Positions 26,695-34,291 of a stretch of 42,074 nucleotides of DNA are shown in pieces. The stretch comes from Bacteroidaceae bacterium. GTDB lineage: Bacteria; Bacteroidota; Bacteroidia; Bacteroidales; Bacteroidaceae. Location of the stretch: NCBI GenBank assembly GCA_017517605.1, contig JAFWYQ010000127.1:1-42074 (forward strand), written 5' to 3'. The position numbers were made by a program, and so were the translations under genes. Positions within the stretch are counted from its first letter, which is position 1; each line of letters begins with the position of its first letter. The notes under the pieces are model-generated. The model made no database searches. It saw only the letters and a list, made by a program, of their open reading frames with translations, and had not been told where the DNA came from.

Positions 26695-27156
26695 ATGGAA
26701 AAAATCGATAGTCTTGACAAGAAGATTTTAGAAATCATTTCGCAGAACGCACGCATCCCATTCAAAGATGTAGCTGCTGAGTGTGGTGTGTCACGCGCCG
26801 CCATCCACCAACGTGTACAACATTTGTTTGACATGGGTGTCATTGTAGGTTCGGGCTATCATGTAAGTCCCAAAACCTTGGGATATAATACATGCACCTA
26901 CGTGGGTATCAAACTGGAAAAAGGCTCCATGTACAAAAGTGTAGTGGAGGAACTGGTAAAAATCCCCGAAATTGTAGAATGCCATTTTACCACAGGTCCT
27001 TACACCATGATGGTAAAGCTCTATGCACGCGACAACGAGCATCTGATGGATTTGCTGAACAACCGTATGCAGGGTATTCACGGTGTGGTTTCAACCGAAA
27101 CTTTGATTTCGCTTGACCAAAGCATCAAGAAGGAGATTCCTATCTGTACAGAATAA
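26695..27156 (+). CDS. Lrp/AsnC-family transcriptional regulator
   Basis: A 153-residue regulator that typically senses amino acids. A winged helix-turn-helix (about 5-62; LDKKILEIISQNARIPFKDVAAECGVS region, with SRAAIHQRVQ as the recognition helix) precedes an RAM/ACT-like effector domain (about 68-145, with GIKLEKGSM and TTGPYTMMVK). The family usually forms octamers or tetramers of dimers. It is 15 bases before the DUF4491 gene and shares the run with an amidotransferase/dipeptidase fusion. That suggests control of peptide or amino-acid use, an inference from context. Confidence 0.92.
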   Translation: MEKIDSLDKKILEIISQNARIPFKDVAAECGVSRAAIHQRVQHLFDMGVIVGSGYHVSPKTLGYNTCTYVGIKLEKGSMYKSVVEELVKIPEIVECHFTTGPYTMMVKLYARDNEHLMDLLNNRMQGIHGVVSTETLISLDQSIKKEIPICTE

Positions 27157-27171
27157 AAACGCACCGCCAAT

Positions 27172-27474
27172 ATGGAGTTCTTGAACGAATATCACTTGGC
27201 GGGATTGTTTATAGGTATTTGCACATTCCTGATTATCGGGTTGTTTCATCCGATGGTCATTAAGTGTGAATACCATTGGGGCACAAAATGTTGGTGGATA
27301 TTCCTGCTATTAGGTATAGTAGGAGTAGCCACCTCTATTTTTATAGCAGACATCATCCTTTCTTCCCTGTTAGGGGTGTTTGCCTTTTCATCCTTTTGGA
27401 CAATCAAAGAGTTGTTCGACCAAGAGAAACGGGTAAAGAAAGGATGGTTCCCCAAGAATCCCAAGAGAAAGTGA
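27172..27474 (+). CDS. DUF4491-like small membrane protein
   Basis: A 100-residue protein with three hydrophobic segments (about 10-27, 42-60 and 64-80) and a basic C-terminus (KRVKKGWFPKNPKRK). The N-terminal HLAGLFIG and the HPMVIKCEYHWGTKCWW stretch fit the DUF4491 family, whose function is unknown. It sits 15 bases after the Lrp gene and 43 bases before the amidotransferase fusion, so it is likely co-transcribed with both. Confidence 0.82.
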   Translation: MEFLNEYHLAGLFIGICTFLIIGLFHPMVIKCEYHWGTKCWWIFLLLGIVGVATSIFIADIILSSLLGVFAFSSFWTIKELFDQEKRVKKGWFPKNPKRK

Positions 27475-27500
27475 AGAATGAAGAGTGAAGAGTGAAGAAT
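27470..27500. repeat. Short-period GAAGAGTGAA repeat
   Basis: Tandem GAAGAATGAA/GAAGAGTGAA units overlap the DUF4491 stop and fill most of the gap to the fusion gene. Confidence 0.6.
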
Positions 27501-27517
27501 CCAATAGTTGAACCAAT

Positions 27518-29275
27518 ATGAACAACCATTCATACAATATCAATTCTGTTTGCAAAGAGATACATGCCAAGTTTCCCACGTACAAAGAGAGACCTACAAT
27601 AGGCATTACAGGAAATTTCAACGAGGGTAATTGTGCCGTGGCCGACGGATACATCCGTTCGGTTTTGGCCGCAGGAGGCACACCGTTGATTATCCCGCCG
27701 TACGAGGAGAAGGAGGCACTCTTGAGCACACTCGAACGCATTGACGGTTTGTTACTGACAGGTGGAGGAGACATCAATCCGCTTTTCCTCGGTGAAGAGC
27801 CGGTAAAGAACTTGAGTAGCATCAACCACCGGCGCGATCGACAAGAATTGATTCTCACCCGCTTGGCCGCTAACCGTCAGATACCCATCCTTGGAATTTG
27901 TCGGGGCATACAGATTATGACCGCCGCTTTGGGAGGCAAACTTTACCAGGATATCCATTCGCAACACTCCGAACCTTGCATCAAACATAGTCAGGAGTTG
28001 GACAGAAGTTACCCATCGCACACCGTAGAGGTAGAGAAAGAGAGTCTGTTGAGCCGTATTTTTGATGGAGAAGAGCGACTGAATGTCAACTCTTTCCACC
28101 ACCGAGCGGTGAAGGAACCGACACAAGGATTCATGGTCAGTGCCCGTGCCACTGACGGCATTATCGAGGCGATAGAATCGACCGAATACAAGTCGATGTT
28201 GGGTGTGCAATGGCATCCAGAGTGTATGATTCTTTGTGACGATGAATCGATGCTCCCACTCTTCCGTTGGTTGACAAAGGAGGCAACCTCTTATCGCGAA
28301 GCACGCCGATTGCACGAGCGTATCCTCACATTGGATTCGCATTGCGACACACCAATGTTCTTTGACCAGCACATAGAATTTCATACACGCGACCCAAAGA
28401 TTTTGGTTGACCTGCACAAGATGACCGAAGGCGGATTGGATGCAACCATCATGGTGGCTTACCTGAAGCAGCTGGAGCGCGACGAGGAATCGCTCCTGGC
28501 CGCTACGGCCAAGGCCAACCGCCTGCTGGACGAGATAGAGGAGATGGTGGCCCGCAACTGCACCGCCATCGAGATTGCCCGCACACCCGACGACCTCTAC
28601 CGCCACAAGGCCGAGGGAAAGAAATCCATCATGCTGGGTATTGAAAACGGATATGCCATCGGCAAAGATGTGTCGCTCGTCGAACACTTCCGCAAGCGTG
28701 GCGTGGTATATATGACCCTCTGCCACAATGGAGACAATGACCTTTGCGATTCGGCACGAGGAAACAACGAACACGGAGGTGTAAGCCCCTTTGGTGCACA
28801 AGTGATTCACGAAATGAACCGCACAGGTATGATGGTCGACCTTTCGCACGCATCGGAAAAGAGTTTTTACGATGCGTTGGAGATAAGCCGCACACCCATC
28901 GTATGCTCGCACTCGTCGAGTCGCGCCCTGTGCAATCATCCGCGCAACTTGACGGATGAGCAACTTCGTGCCTTGGCCGCCCGTGGAGGTGTGGCACAAG
29001 TGACGCTCTATAGCGGATTCCTGCGCGAAGATGCACCGGCCACCATACGCGATGCAGTGGAGCACCTCAACCACATGGTCAACATCATGGGCGTAGAGCA
29101 CGTGGGCATCGGCACCGACTTCGATGGCGACGGTGGCATCATCGGATGCGCCTCGGCTTCAGAGCTCATCAACTTCACCCGCCAGCTCCTCCGCGAACGG
29201 TATAGCGAAGCCGACATCCGCGGCATTTGGGGAGAAAACTTCTTGCGGGTGATGAGGGAAGTGCAACGAATTTAA
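27518..29275 (+). CDS. Class I glutamine amidotransferase (C26) fused to M19 dipeptidase
   Basis: A 585-residue two-domain protein. Residues about 25-255 form a gamma-glutamyl hydrolase-type domain with nucleophile C128 (GICRGIQ) and the His-Glu pair H233/E235 (QWHPE), as in PuuD-like enzymes. Residues about 265-585 form a renal-dipeptidase-like M19 domain with the zinc ligands H275, D277 (SHCD), bridging E376 (GIENG), H444, H465 (CSHSSSRA) and D534 (GTDFDGDG). All catalytic residues are intact in both halves. No signal peptide is seen, so it is cytoplasmic. Joint release of glutamate from gamma-glutamyl dipeptides and cleavage of the remaining dipeptide is an attractive inference. The Lrp regulator upstream supports an amino-acid role. 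Confidence 0.93.
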   Translation: MNNHSYNINSVCKEIHAKFPTYKERPTIGITGNFNEGNCAVADGYIRSVLAAGGTPLIIPPYEEKEALLSTLERIDGLLLTGGGDINPLFLGEEPVKNLSSINHRRDRQELILTRLAANRQIPILGICRGIQIMTAALGGKLYQDIHSQHSEPCIKHSQELDRSYPSHTVEVEKESLLSRIFDGEERLNVNSFHHRAVKEPTQGFMVSARATDGIIEAIESTEYKSMLGVQWHPECMILCDDESMLPLFRWLTKEATSYREARRLHERILTLDSHCDTPMFFDQHIEFHTRDPKILVDLHKMTEGGLDATIMVAYLKQLERDEESLLAATAKANRLLDEIEEMVARNCTAIEIARTPDDLYRHKAEGKKSIMLGIENGYAIGKDVSLVEHFRKRGVVYMTLCHNGDNDLCDSARGNNEHGGVSPFGAQVIHEMNRTGMMVDLSHASEKSFYDALEISRTPIVCSHSSSRALCNHPRNLTDEQLRALAARGGVAQVTLYSGFLREDAPATIRDAVEHLNHMVNIMGVEHVGIGTDFDGDGGIIGCASASELINFTRQLLRERYSEADIRGIWGENFLRVMREVQRI

Positions 29276-29288
29276 AGAAATTATTTAG

Positions 29289-29348
29289 GCACGGATTACA
29301 CAGATGACACAGATAGAAAAACAACCGTGAAATCCGTGTCATCCGTGC
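29289..29348 (+). terminator. Palindrome between the fusion gene and tatD
   Basis: GCACGGAT (29289-29296) pairs with ATCCGTGC (29341-29348), and GACACAGAT pairs with ATCCGTGTC with one mismatch. The left arm holds an extra nine-base duplication. There is no strong U-run, so it is a weak terminator or RNA-stability element. Confidence 0.6.
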
Positions 29349-29365
29349 TTAAAATATATATGTTT

Positions 29366-30022
29366 ATGCTCCTCGATATCCACTCCCACTACACCCCTGC
29401 CCGATTGGACGGACAAAGCATCATCAGCCTTTCGGTTGGTGATAAAGATTTCGTTTCGTCATTGGAGGAGTGTCGCTCATTGGATATCCCTATCAGCATA
29501 GGGATTCATCCGTGGCACATAGATGAGGAATGGAAAGCCCAGGGCTATGGTGATCTTATCCCAAAGCTAAGCCTGCCTCAGGTGGCGGCTATAGGTGAAG
29601 CAGGTATCGACCGTGTGCGAGGAGGCGATATAACCCTCCAAATAGAGGCCTTCGAAATGCAAGCCTGCCTGGCCAAAGAGGTCGGCAAACCGCTCGTCGT
29701 GCATTGCGTCAAAGCCTTTGACGAGGTAATCCGCCTGCACAAACACGAATTCCCTCACGAACCTTGGATTATCCACGGCTTCCGCGGAAAACCCGAGCAG
29801 GCCCAACAGCTCCTCCGCGAAGGATTCTTCCTCTCCTTTGGCGAGCACTTCAACGAAGAGGTCCTCCGCCTCTGCCCCCTCAATCGTCTGTTGATAGAGA
29901 GCGACGAAAGCCTTCTCAGCATCGAAGAACTTTATATGCACGTCTCCACTATCCGTTGCATCGAGATGGAGAAATTGAAGGAAGAGGTAAACCGAAATAT
30001 CAAGGCATTGATGGAGAAATAA
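29366..30022 (+). CDS. tatD: TatD-family metal-dependent hydrolase
   Basis: A TIM-barrel metallonuclease of about 218 residues. Metal ligands numbered from this start are H6 and H8 (DIHSH), E78 (GEAGID), H113 (VVHC), H137 (IIHG) and D180 (ESD). A GTG further upstream lies inside the palindrome and is an unlikely start; ATG at 29360 or 29366 fits the family, where the barrel begins at once. It is shorter than the usual 255-265 residues, mostly in the loops. DNA repair or 3'-exonuclease roles are known for the family; no partner gene here narrows that. Confidence 0.88.
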   Translation: MLLDIHSHYTPARLDGQSIISLSVGDKDFVSSLEECRSLDIPISIGIHPWHIDEEWKAQGYGDLIPKLSLPQVAAIGEAGIDRVRGGDITLQIEAFEMQACLAKEVGKPLVVHCVKAFDEVIRLHKHEFPHEPWIIHGFRGKPEQAQQLLREGFFLSFGEHFNEEVLRLCPLNRLLIESDESLLSIEELYMHVSTIRCIEMEKLKEEVNRNIKALMEK

Positions 30023-30113
30023 GAAATCTCCTTTTCTAAGGGCAGTCCGAAAAGTCGGTTGCGTCCCTTTTGAACCTTTACCAGAGACCATCTGGAATAC
30101 AGACATAAGGCAA

Positions 30114-30201
30114 GTGCCAATGAACTTATATTAAATGGCCAATGAACCTATATTAAAGTGCCAATGAACCTATGTTCATGTGCCAATGGACATATTGAGT
30201 A
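30114..30201. repeat. Four 22-bp tandem repeats
   Basis: Four units of exactly 22 bases each begin TGCCAATG or close to it (30114-30135, 30136-30157, 30158-30179, 30180-30201). Units 1-3 are nearly identical over their first 16 bases. The rest of 30023-30324 holds only a terminator and no gene. Confidence 0.88.
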
Positions 30202-30261
30202 TCTGATATTCTATATTTACAACCGGGTTTTCGGATTGATCCCTTTTCTACTATTATAACT

Positions 30262-30303
30262 AAAGCGCGAATCTTCATTTGTTCAAAGGGAAATCCGCGC
30301 TTT
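30262..30303. terminator. Bidirectional terminator between tatD and barrel genes
   Basis: AAAGCGCG (30262-30269) pairs with CGCGCTTT (30296-30303), with T-rich sequence on one side and A-rich on the other. It lies between convergent genes. Confidence 0.75.
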
Positions 30304-30324
30304 ATTATTCTTTAAATCCTACAT

Positions 30325-30894
30325 TCAGAACGAATAATAAACTCCAAAAGACATATTGTTATCAAAGTCGAAGCCAAAACCGTTTCTATAAATAAGAGAG
30401 CCTCCAAGAAGATTGTCGTCAACCTTCTGATACCCTAAGAGTCCCATGTGGGCCACCAAACTGAACTTCTCGGTCAACGAATAAGAGATACCTGGTTTGA
30501 TGCCGACATTCCAAATAGTGTACTCTTGCTCATCGCTACCCATAGAAATGATTTCAAAACCTCCATCCAAGAAGAGTTTAAGATCACCCTTTCTAATAAA
30601 GTTATAGCGAGCATAGGGAGCAATAGAATATGAATGAGTAGCTTCAATCGGCGTTCCATTGAAATCTCCAAATTTGTGGTATCCGGATTCCAATCCTGCC
30701 GCTATCGCCCATTCTTCAGACAGGTTATAACCAACTTCCAACAAAACACTACGCCACGATTTGGTTTCTACTGACGAGGCATATTCCTCAGCATCACTAT
30801 TGCTCCAAAAGCCGAGCGAACCACCTATCCACACTTGAGCGTTAACTGCTACAGAGACAATCAACGCCATCAATGTCAAAAGGACCTTTTTCAT
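30325..30894 (-). CDS. Small outer-membrane beta-barrel protein (second of pair)
   Basis: A 189-residue protein with a signal peptide (about 1-19, ending VNAQ). The alternating aromatic/polar strands and the C-terminal FGVYYSF are typical of OmpW/OMP_b-brl-type porin-like barrels. It is a paralogue of the gene at 30912-31445, 17 bases upstream, and shares a 56-base identical DNA tract (30428-30483) with it. Function unknown; a passive pore or a structural role is likely from the fold. Read in one run with its paralogue. Confidence 0.85.
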   Translation of the reverse strand: MKKVLLTLMALIVSVAVNAQVWIGGSLGFWSNSDAEEYASSVETKSWRSVLLEVGYNLSEEWAIAAGLESGYHKFGDFNGTPIEATHSYSIAPYARYNFIRKGDLKLFLDGGFEIISMGSDEQEYTIWNVGIKPGISYSLTEKFSLVAHMGLLGYQKVDDNLLGGSLIYRNGFGFDFDNNMSFGVYYSF

Positions 30895-30911
30895 AATTCA
30901 CACAGATTAAA

Positions 30912-31445
30912 TCAGAATGCGTAATAAATACCGAAGGATACATTGTTATCAAAGTTAAAGCCAAAACCTCTCTGAATATCGCCCCTCAAAGCTTCGTCAG
31001 CATCTTGATACCCTAAGAGTCCCATGTGGGCCACCAAACTGAACTTCTCGGTCAACGAATACGCAATACCAGGCTTGATACCAATTCCCCATGCAGAAGA
31101 TTCTTCATCACCATCGTCTACAGAGGCGATTTTAAAAGCGCCATCCAAAAAAAGTTTGAAGTTTCCAGCCTTGAGGAGATTATAACGAGCATAAGGCATA
31201 ACAGATATTGCTTTGGTACTCTCACCATCTTCTGGCTTGTTCACATTATAACTAAACATAACGGCAACAGACCAATCTTCAGACAAGTCGTATCCTACCT
31301 CAGGAGCAAATTTGAACATTGTTTTAGTTTCAGACCCTTCTGCTTCACTATTGGTCCAAAAACCAAGTGAACCACCTGCCCAAATTTGAGCATTCGCAGC
31401 CATAGCCACCACCATAACCAGTAAAGTTACAAAAATTTTCTTCAT
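30912..31445 (-). CDS. Small outer-membrane beta-barrel protein (first of pair)
   Basis: Start taken at 31445 (MKKIFVTLLVM), because a longer in-frame start at 31550 would place the promoter inside the gene and lacks a signal peptide. The 177 residues have a signal peptide (ending ANAQ), a barrel-like alternating pattern and a terminal FGIYYAF. It is preceded by a good promoter at 31520-31551 and is co-directional with its paralogue. The GLLGYQ region matches the paralogue exactly at DNA level (31006-31061). Confidence 0.86.
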   Translation of the reverse strand: MKKIFVTLLVMVVAMAANAQIWAGGSLGFWTNSEAEGSETKTMFKFAPEVGYDLSEDWSVAVMFSYNVNKPEDGESTKAISVMPYARYNLLKAGNFKLFLDGAFKIASVDDGDEESSAWGIGIKPGIAYSLTEKFSLVAHMGLLGYQDADEALRGDIQRGFGFNFDNNVSFGIYYAF

Positions 31446-31519
31446 GATACATACATTTTTAATTAGACAATAAAGACTCGCAGAAAGGATTTCTGTTTGT
31501 CCGATTTCCTTATCAGCGA

Positions 31520-31551
31520 CAAATGTACGCTTTTTTTGTATCGCAAACAAA
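31520..31551 (-). promoter_or_regulatory. Promoter for the barrel pair
   Basis: On the minus strand TTTG (31551-31548) and TACATTTG (31527-31520) are 20 bases apart, an excellent consensus match, about 75 bases before the ATG. Confidence 0.75.
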
Positions 31552-31569
31552 CTTTTGAAATATTTTCGT

Positions 31570-31577
31570 TAATTTTG
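31570..31577 (+). promoter_or_regulatory. -7 box for the aminopeptidase gene
   Basis: TAATTTTG fits TAnnTTTG about 30 bases before the ATG at 31608. The upstream TTTTG is too close (12 bases), so only the -7 part is supported. It diverges from the barrel promoter about 20 bases away. Confidence 0.4.
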
Positions 31578-31607
31578 CAGTCAAAATCAGAAAAACCGAA
31601 CCAACCT

Positions 31608-33416
31608 ATGACCAATCAGACCAACCCATTGGCAAATGAGGTGCGCGAACGCATCGCACATCTACGTGAATATATGAAGAGGGCGGACGTGCAAGCCGTC
31701 ATCATCCCCAGTACCGACCCGCATGGAAGTGAGTATGTGCCCGACCATTGGAAGGTGCGCGAGTGGATTTCTGGCTTCAATGGCTCGGCTGGTACAGTGG
31801 TAGTTACACTTACCGAGGCGGCCTTGTGGACGGATTCGCGCTATTTCCTCCAAGCCGAAGAGCAATTGGCCGGCACGAACATCCAGTTGATGAAGGAAAG
31901 ATTGCCCGAAACACCTTCCATTACCGATTGGTTGGGCGTGGTGTTGAAAAAGAACGAATCCGTGGGCATTGACCCTACGGTGAATAGTCACGACCAGGCA
32001 GAGGCATGGGCAAACGAGTTGATGGAGAAATTCTGCATCAATCTTACCCACATCCCTACCTCGTGGTGGGACGAGCTATGGCCTTCGCGTCCACAACTTC
32101 CCCTTGAGGAGGTGGAAATGCAACCACTCGCACTTGCCGGTGAGAGTTGCACCAACAAGTTGGCACGTATCCGCAAGGAGATTGGAAAGAAGACACTCGT
32201 CGTCTCTGCACTCGACGACATTGCTTGGACATTGAACCTCCGCGGCTCGGATGTGCATTGCAATCCTGTGGTGGTAAGCTACCTCGTAATCACCCCCGAC
32301 GAGGCTCACTTTTTTGCCCTACCTGAGAAAATTTTTTCTCCCGTTGGGGAAAATTTACGCTCCCACGGGGTAATTTTTCATCCCTACCCAGAGTTTTATA
32401 ACGAGGTGGCCAAGTTCGACACCTACCCTCTCTTATTACCCACCAATAGCAATTGCGAAATCAGCACCCGATGCCAACGTTTGATAGCGGAGGGACGATG
32501 TTCGTTTGCCCCCTCGCCCATCCCTGCCATGAAGGCCGTCAAGAACGAAGCGGAAATCAATGGCTTCCGCCAAGCTATGGTGCGCGATGGAGTGGCCATG
32601 GTGCGCTTCCTCATCTGGTTGGAAGAAAAAATGACAAAAGGCGAAGAGGTGACGGAATTGAGTGCCGATGCTGAATTGACGCGCCAACGCTCGCAACAAG
32701 AACATTTCCGCGACGTAAGTTTCGACACCATTGCGGGATACGGAGCTCATGGCGCCATCGTACACTACGAACCGACACCCGAAAGCGACATCCCTCTCGA
32801 CTCCAAGGGATTGCTCCTGCTCGATAGCGGAGCACAATACATGGACGGTACGACGGACATCACCCGCGCCATCCCCCTCGGCCCTCTAACCGAGGACGAA
32901 CGACGCGACTATACATTGGTTCTCAAAGGCAACATTGCCCTCAGCCGCGCCCACTTTCCACATGGCACATGCGGTACACAACTCGACGTGCTTGCCCGCC
33001 AATTCATGTGGGCCGAGGGCATCAATTACCTCCACGGCACGGGCCATGGCGTAGGTTCATACCTGAACGTACACGAGGGGCCTCACCAAATTCGCATGAA
33101 TCACGTGCCCACACTCCTGCTCCCAGGTATGACGGTGACCAACGAACCGGGTATCTATCGCACAGGTAGCCACGGTGTACGCATCGAAAACATGATGCTC
33201 ATCGTGCCAGACAAGGAGACGGAGTTCGGCACATACTACAAGTTCGACATCCTCACTCTCTGCCCCATTGACACGCGCCCCATCGTACGCGAGATGATGA
33301 CACCCGACGAACTCCAATGGCTCAACGCCTATCATCAACGGGTGTTCAACGAATTGGCTCCGCGCCTCGAAGAGAAAGAGGTTGCTTGGTTGAAAGAAAA
33401 GACGAAGGAAATGTAA
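31608..33416 (+). CDS. Xaa-Pro aminopeptidase (M24, three-domain type)
   Basis: Removes N-terminal residues that precede proline, using two metal ions. Start taken at 31608 (MTNQTNPLAN), giving 602 residues, because the in-frame extension upstream overlaps the promoter. Two creatinase-like N-terminal domains (about 1-300) lead to a pita-bread domain (about 310-540). Its metal ligands are D406, D417, H480, E513 and E527, with the same spacing as human XPNPEP1 up to one residue. A C-terminal domain (about 545-602) follows. No signal peptide, so cytosolic. It is likely involved in peptide recycling. Confidence 0.95.
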   Translation: MTNQTNPLANEVRERIAHLREYMKRADVQAVIIPSTDPHGSEYVPDHWKVREWISGFNGSAGTVVVTLTEAALWTDSRYFLQAEEQLAGTNIQLMKERLPETPSITDWLGVVLKKNESVGIDPTVNSHDQAEAWANELMEKFCINLTHIPTSWWDELWPSRPQLPLEEVEMQPLALAGESCTNKLARIRKEIGKKTLVVSALDDIAWTLNLRGSDVHCNPVVVSYLVITPDEAHFFALPEKIFSPVGENLRSHGVIFHPYPEFYNEVAKFDTYPLLLPTNSNCEISTRCQRLIAEGRCSFAPSPIPAMKAVKNEAEINGFRQAMVRDGVAMVRFLIWLEEKMTKGEEVTELSADAELTRQRSQQEHFRDVSFDTIAGYGAHGAIVHYEPTPESDIPLDSKGLLLLDSGAQYMDGTTDITRAIPLGPLTEDERRDYTLVLKGNIALSRAHFPHGTCGTQLDVLARQFMWAEGINYLHGTGHGVGSYLNVHEGPHQIRMNHVPTLLLPGMTVTNEPGIYRTGSHGVRIENMMLIVPDKETEFGTYYKFDILTLCPIDTRPIVREMMTPDELQWLNAYHQRVFNELAPRLEEKEVAWLKEKTKEM

Positions 33417-33420
33417 TAAA

Positions 33421-33580
33421 TCAACTTTCATAGCGAAAGTTGAGGGAATAAAGGAGATAACACTTCGTTAGGAGTTAAAGTAGTTATCGCAGGCTTTGCC
33501 TGCTAACCGATAGTTTGCAATACATTTGGCTTTAACTACTAACGTAGTGATAACTCCTCAAACTCCTTTAACTACTAAAT
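33421..33580. repeat. Long intergenic palindrome
   Basis: It starts with the hairpin CAACTTT/AAAGTTG (33422-33442). Then an arm GGAGATAACACTTCGTTAGG pairs at most positions with the region ending GTGATAACTCC near 33558. AACTCC and TTTAACTACT units recur in both arms. It fills the gap between the aminopeptidase and the carbonic-anhydrase-like gene. Confidence 0.7.
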
Positions 33581-33588
33581 TTATATTC

Positions 33589-34107
33589 ATGGCTCTAATC
33601 AAATCAGTGCGTGGATTCACTCCACAAATAGGAAAGGATTGCTACTTGGCCGAGAATGCCACCATCGTAGGCGATGTGGTGATGGGCGACCAATGTAGCA
33701 TTTGGTTCAACACCGTGCTTCGTGGCGATGTAAACAGCATCCGCATAGGCAATCGCGTAAACATACAGGACGGAAGTGTACTTCACACCCTCTACGAGAA
33801 ATCTACCATCTGCATCGGCGACGATGTATCCGTAGGTCACAACGTCACCATCCACGGTGCCGACGTGGATGACTTTGCCCTCATTGGTATGGGAGCTACC
33901 CTGCTCGACCATGCCCACGTGGGGAAAGGCGCTATCGTGGCGGCAGGTGCCCTCGTACTCGCAGGCACACAGATAGGCCCGGGCGAACTATGGGCAGGCG
34001 TACCCGCCAAGTTCATCAAGAAGGTTGCTCCCGACCAGGCCAAGGAAATCAACGAAAAGATTGCCAACGGCTACATCATGTATGCGGGATGGTATAAGGA
34101 GAGTTAA
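33589..34107 (+). CDS. Gamma-carbonic-anhydrase-like hexapeptide-repeat protein
   Basis: A left-handed beta-helix protein of the YrdA/PaaY/gamma-carbonic-anhydrase type. Start taken at 33589 (MALIKSVRG), the usual family N-terminus, giving 172 residues. The imperfect hexapeptide repeats span about 20-140, and the zinc histidines H66, H84 and H89 (SVLHTLYEK, VGHNVTIHG) are all present. It usually forms trimers with metal at the interfaces. Whether it hydrates CO2 cannot be judged, since many family members with these histidines show little activity. Confidence 0.9.
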   Translation: MALIKSVRGFTPQIGKDCYLAENATIVGDVVMGDQCSIWFNTVLRGDVNSIRIGNRVNIQDGSVLHTLYEKSTICIGDDVSVGHNVTIHGADVDDFALIGMGATLLDHAHVGKGAIVAAGALVLAGTQIGPGELWAGVPAKFIKKVAPDQAKEINEKIANGYIMYAGWYKES

Positions 34108-34186
34108 AAATTAAAGTTCAGAGTTAAGAGTTTAAAGTTCAAGGTTCAAAGCACTCACAACTCAGAACTTATAACTCAGCACTCAT
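34106..34186. repeat. Short-period AGTTCAGAGTTAAGAG repeat
   Basis: Degenerate AGTTCA/AGTTAA units on the left are followed by complements (CTCAGAACTTATAACTCAG) on the right, so the element is also an inverted repeat. It precedes the purD promoter. Confidence 0.55.
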
Positions 34187-34224
34187 AGGCGGCGCCTCGG
34201 GAATAAAAATAAATTCAGATTTAT

Positions 34225-34255
34225 TTTGTATTCCGCTCGGCTTGCACTATCTTTG
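34225..34255 (+). promoter_or_regulatory. Promoter for purD
   Basis: TTTG (34225-34228) and TATCTTTG (34248-34255) are 19 bases apart, an excellent match, about 37 bases before the ATG. Confidence 0.8.
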
Positions 34256-34291
34256 CCAATTATTTAGAATAATTAGAAAAATAATATAGAT

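Noticed and set aside
27752-29101. Long open frame on the minus strand opposite the amidotransferase-dipeptidase gene
   Set aside because: It encodes no recognisable protein, is rich in Cys/His as expected of a complement of this gene, and the plus strand has intact catalytic motifs.
29327-29365. GTG start for tatD
   Set aside because: It lies inside the palindrome 29289-29348, and the family starts at the barrel (MLLDIHSH).
30114-30201. CRISPR array or phage attachment site
   Set aside because: Head-to-tail units with no spacers, no integrase and no tRNA gene nearby.
31446-31550. N-terminal extension of the first barrel gene
   Set aside because: It would hide the signal peptide and contain the consensus promoter at 31520-31551.
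34187-34291. Purine riboswitch before purD
   Set aside because: The leader after the promoter is only about 35 bases, too short, and no conserved junction was seen.
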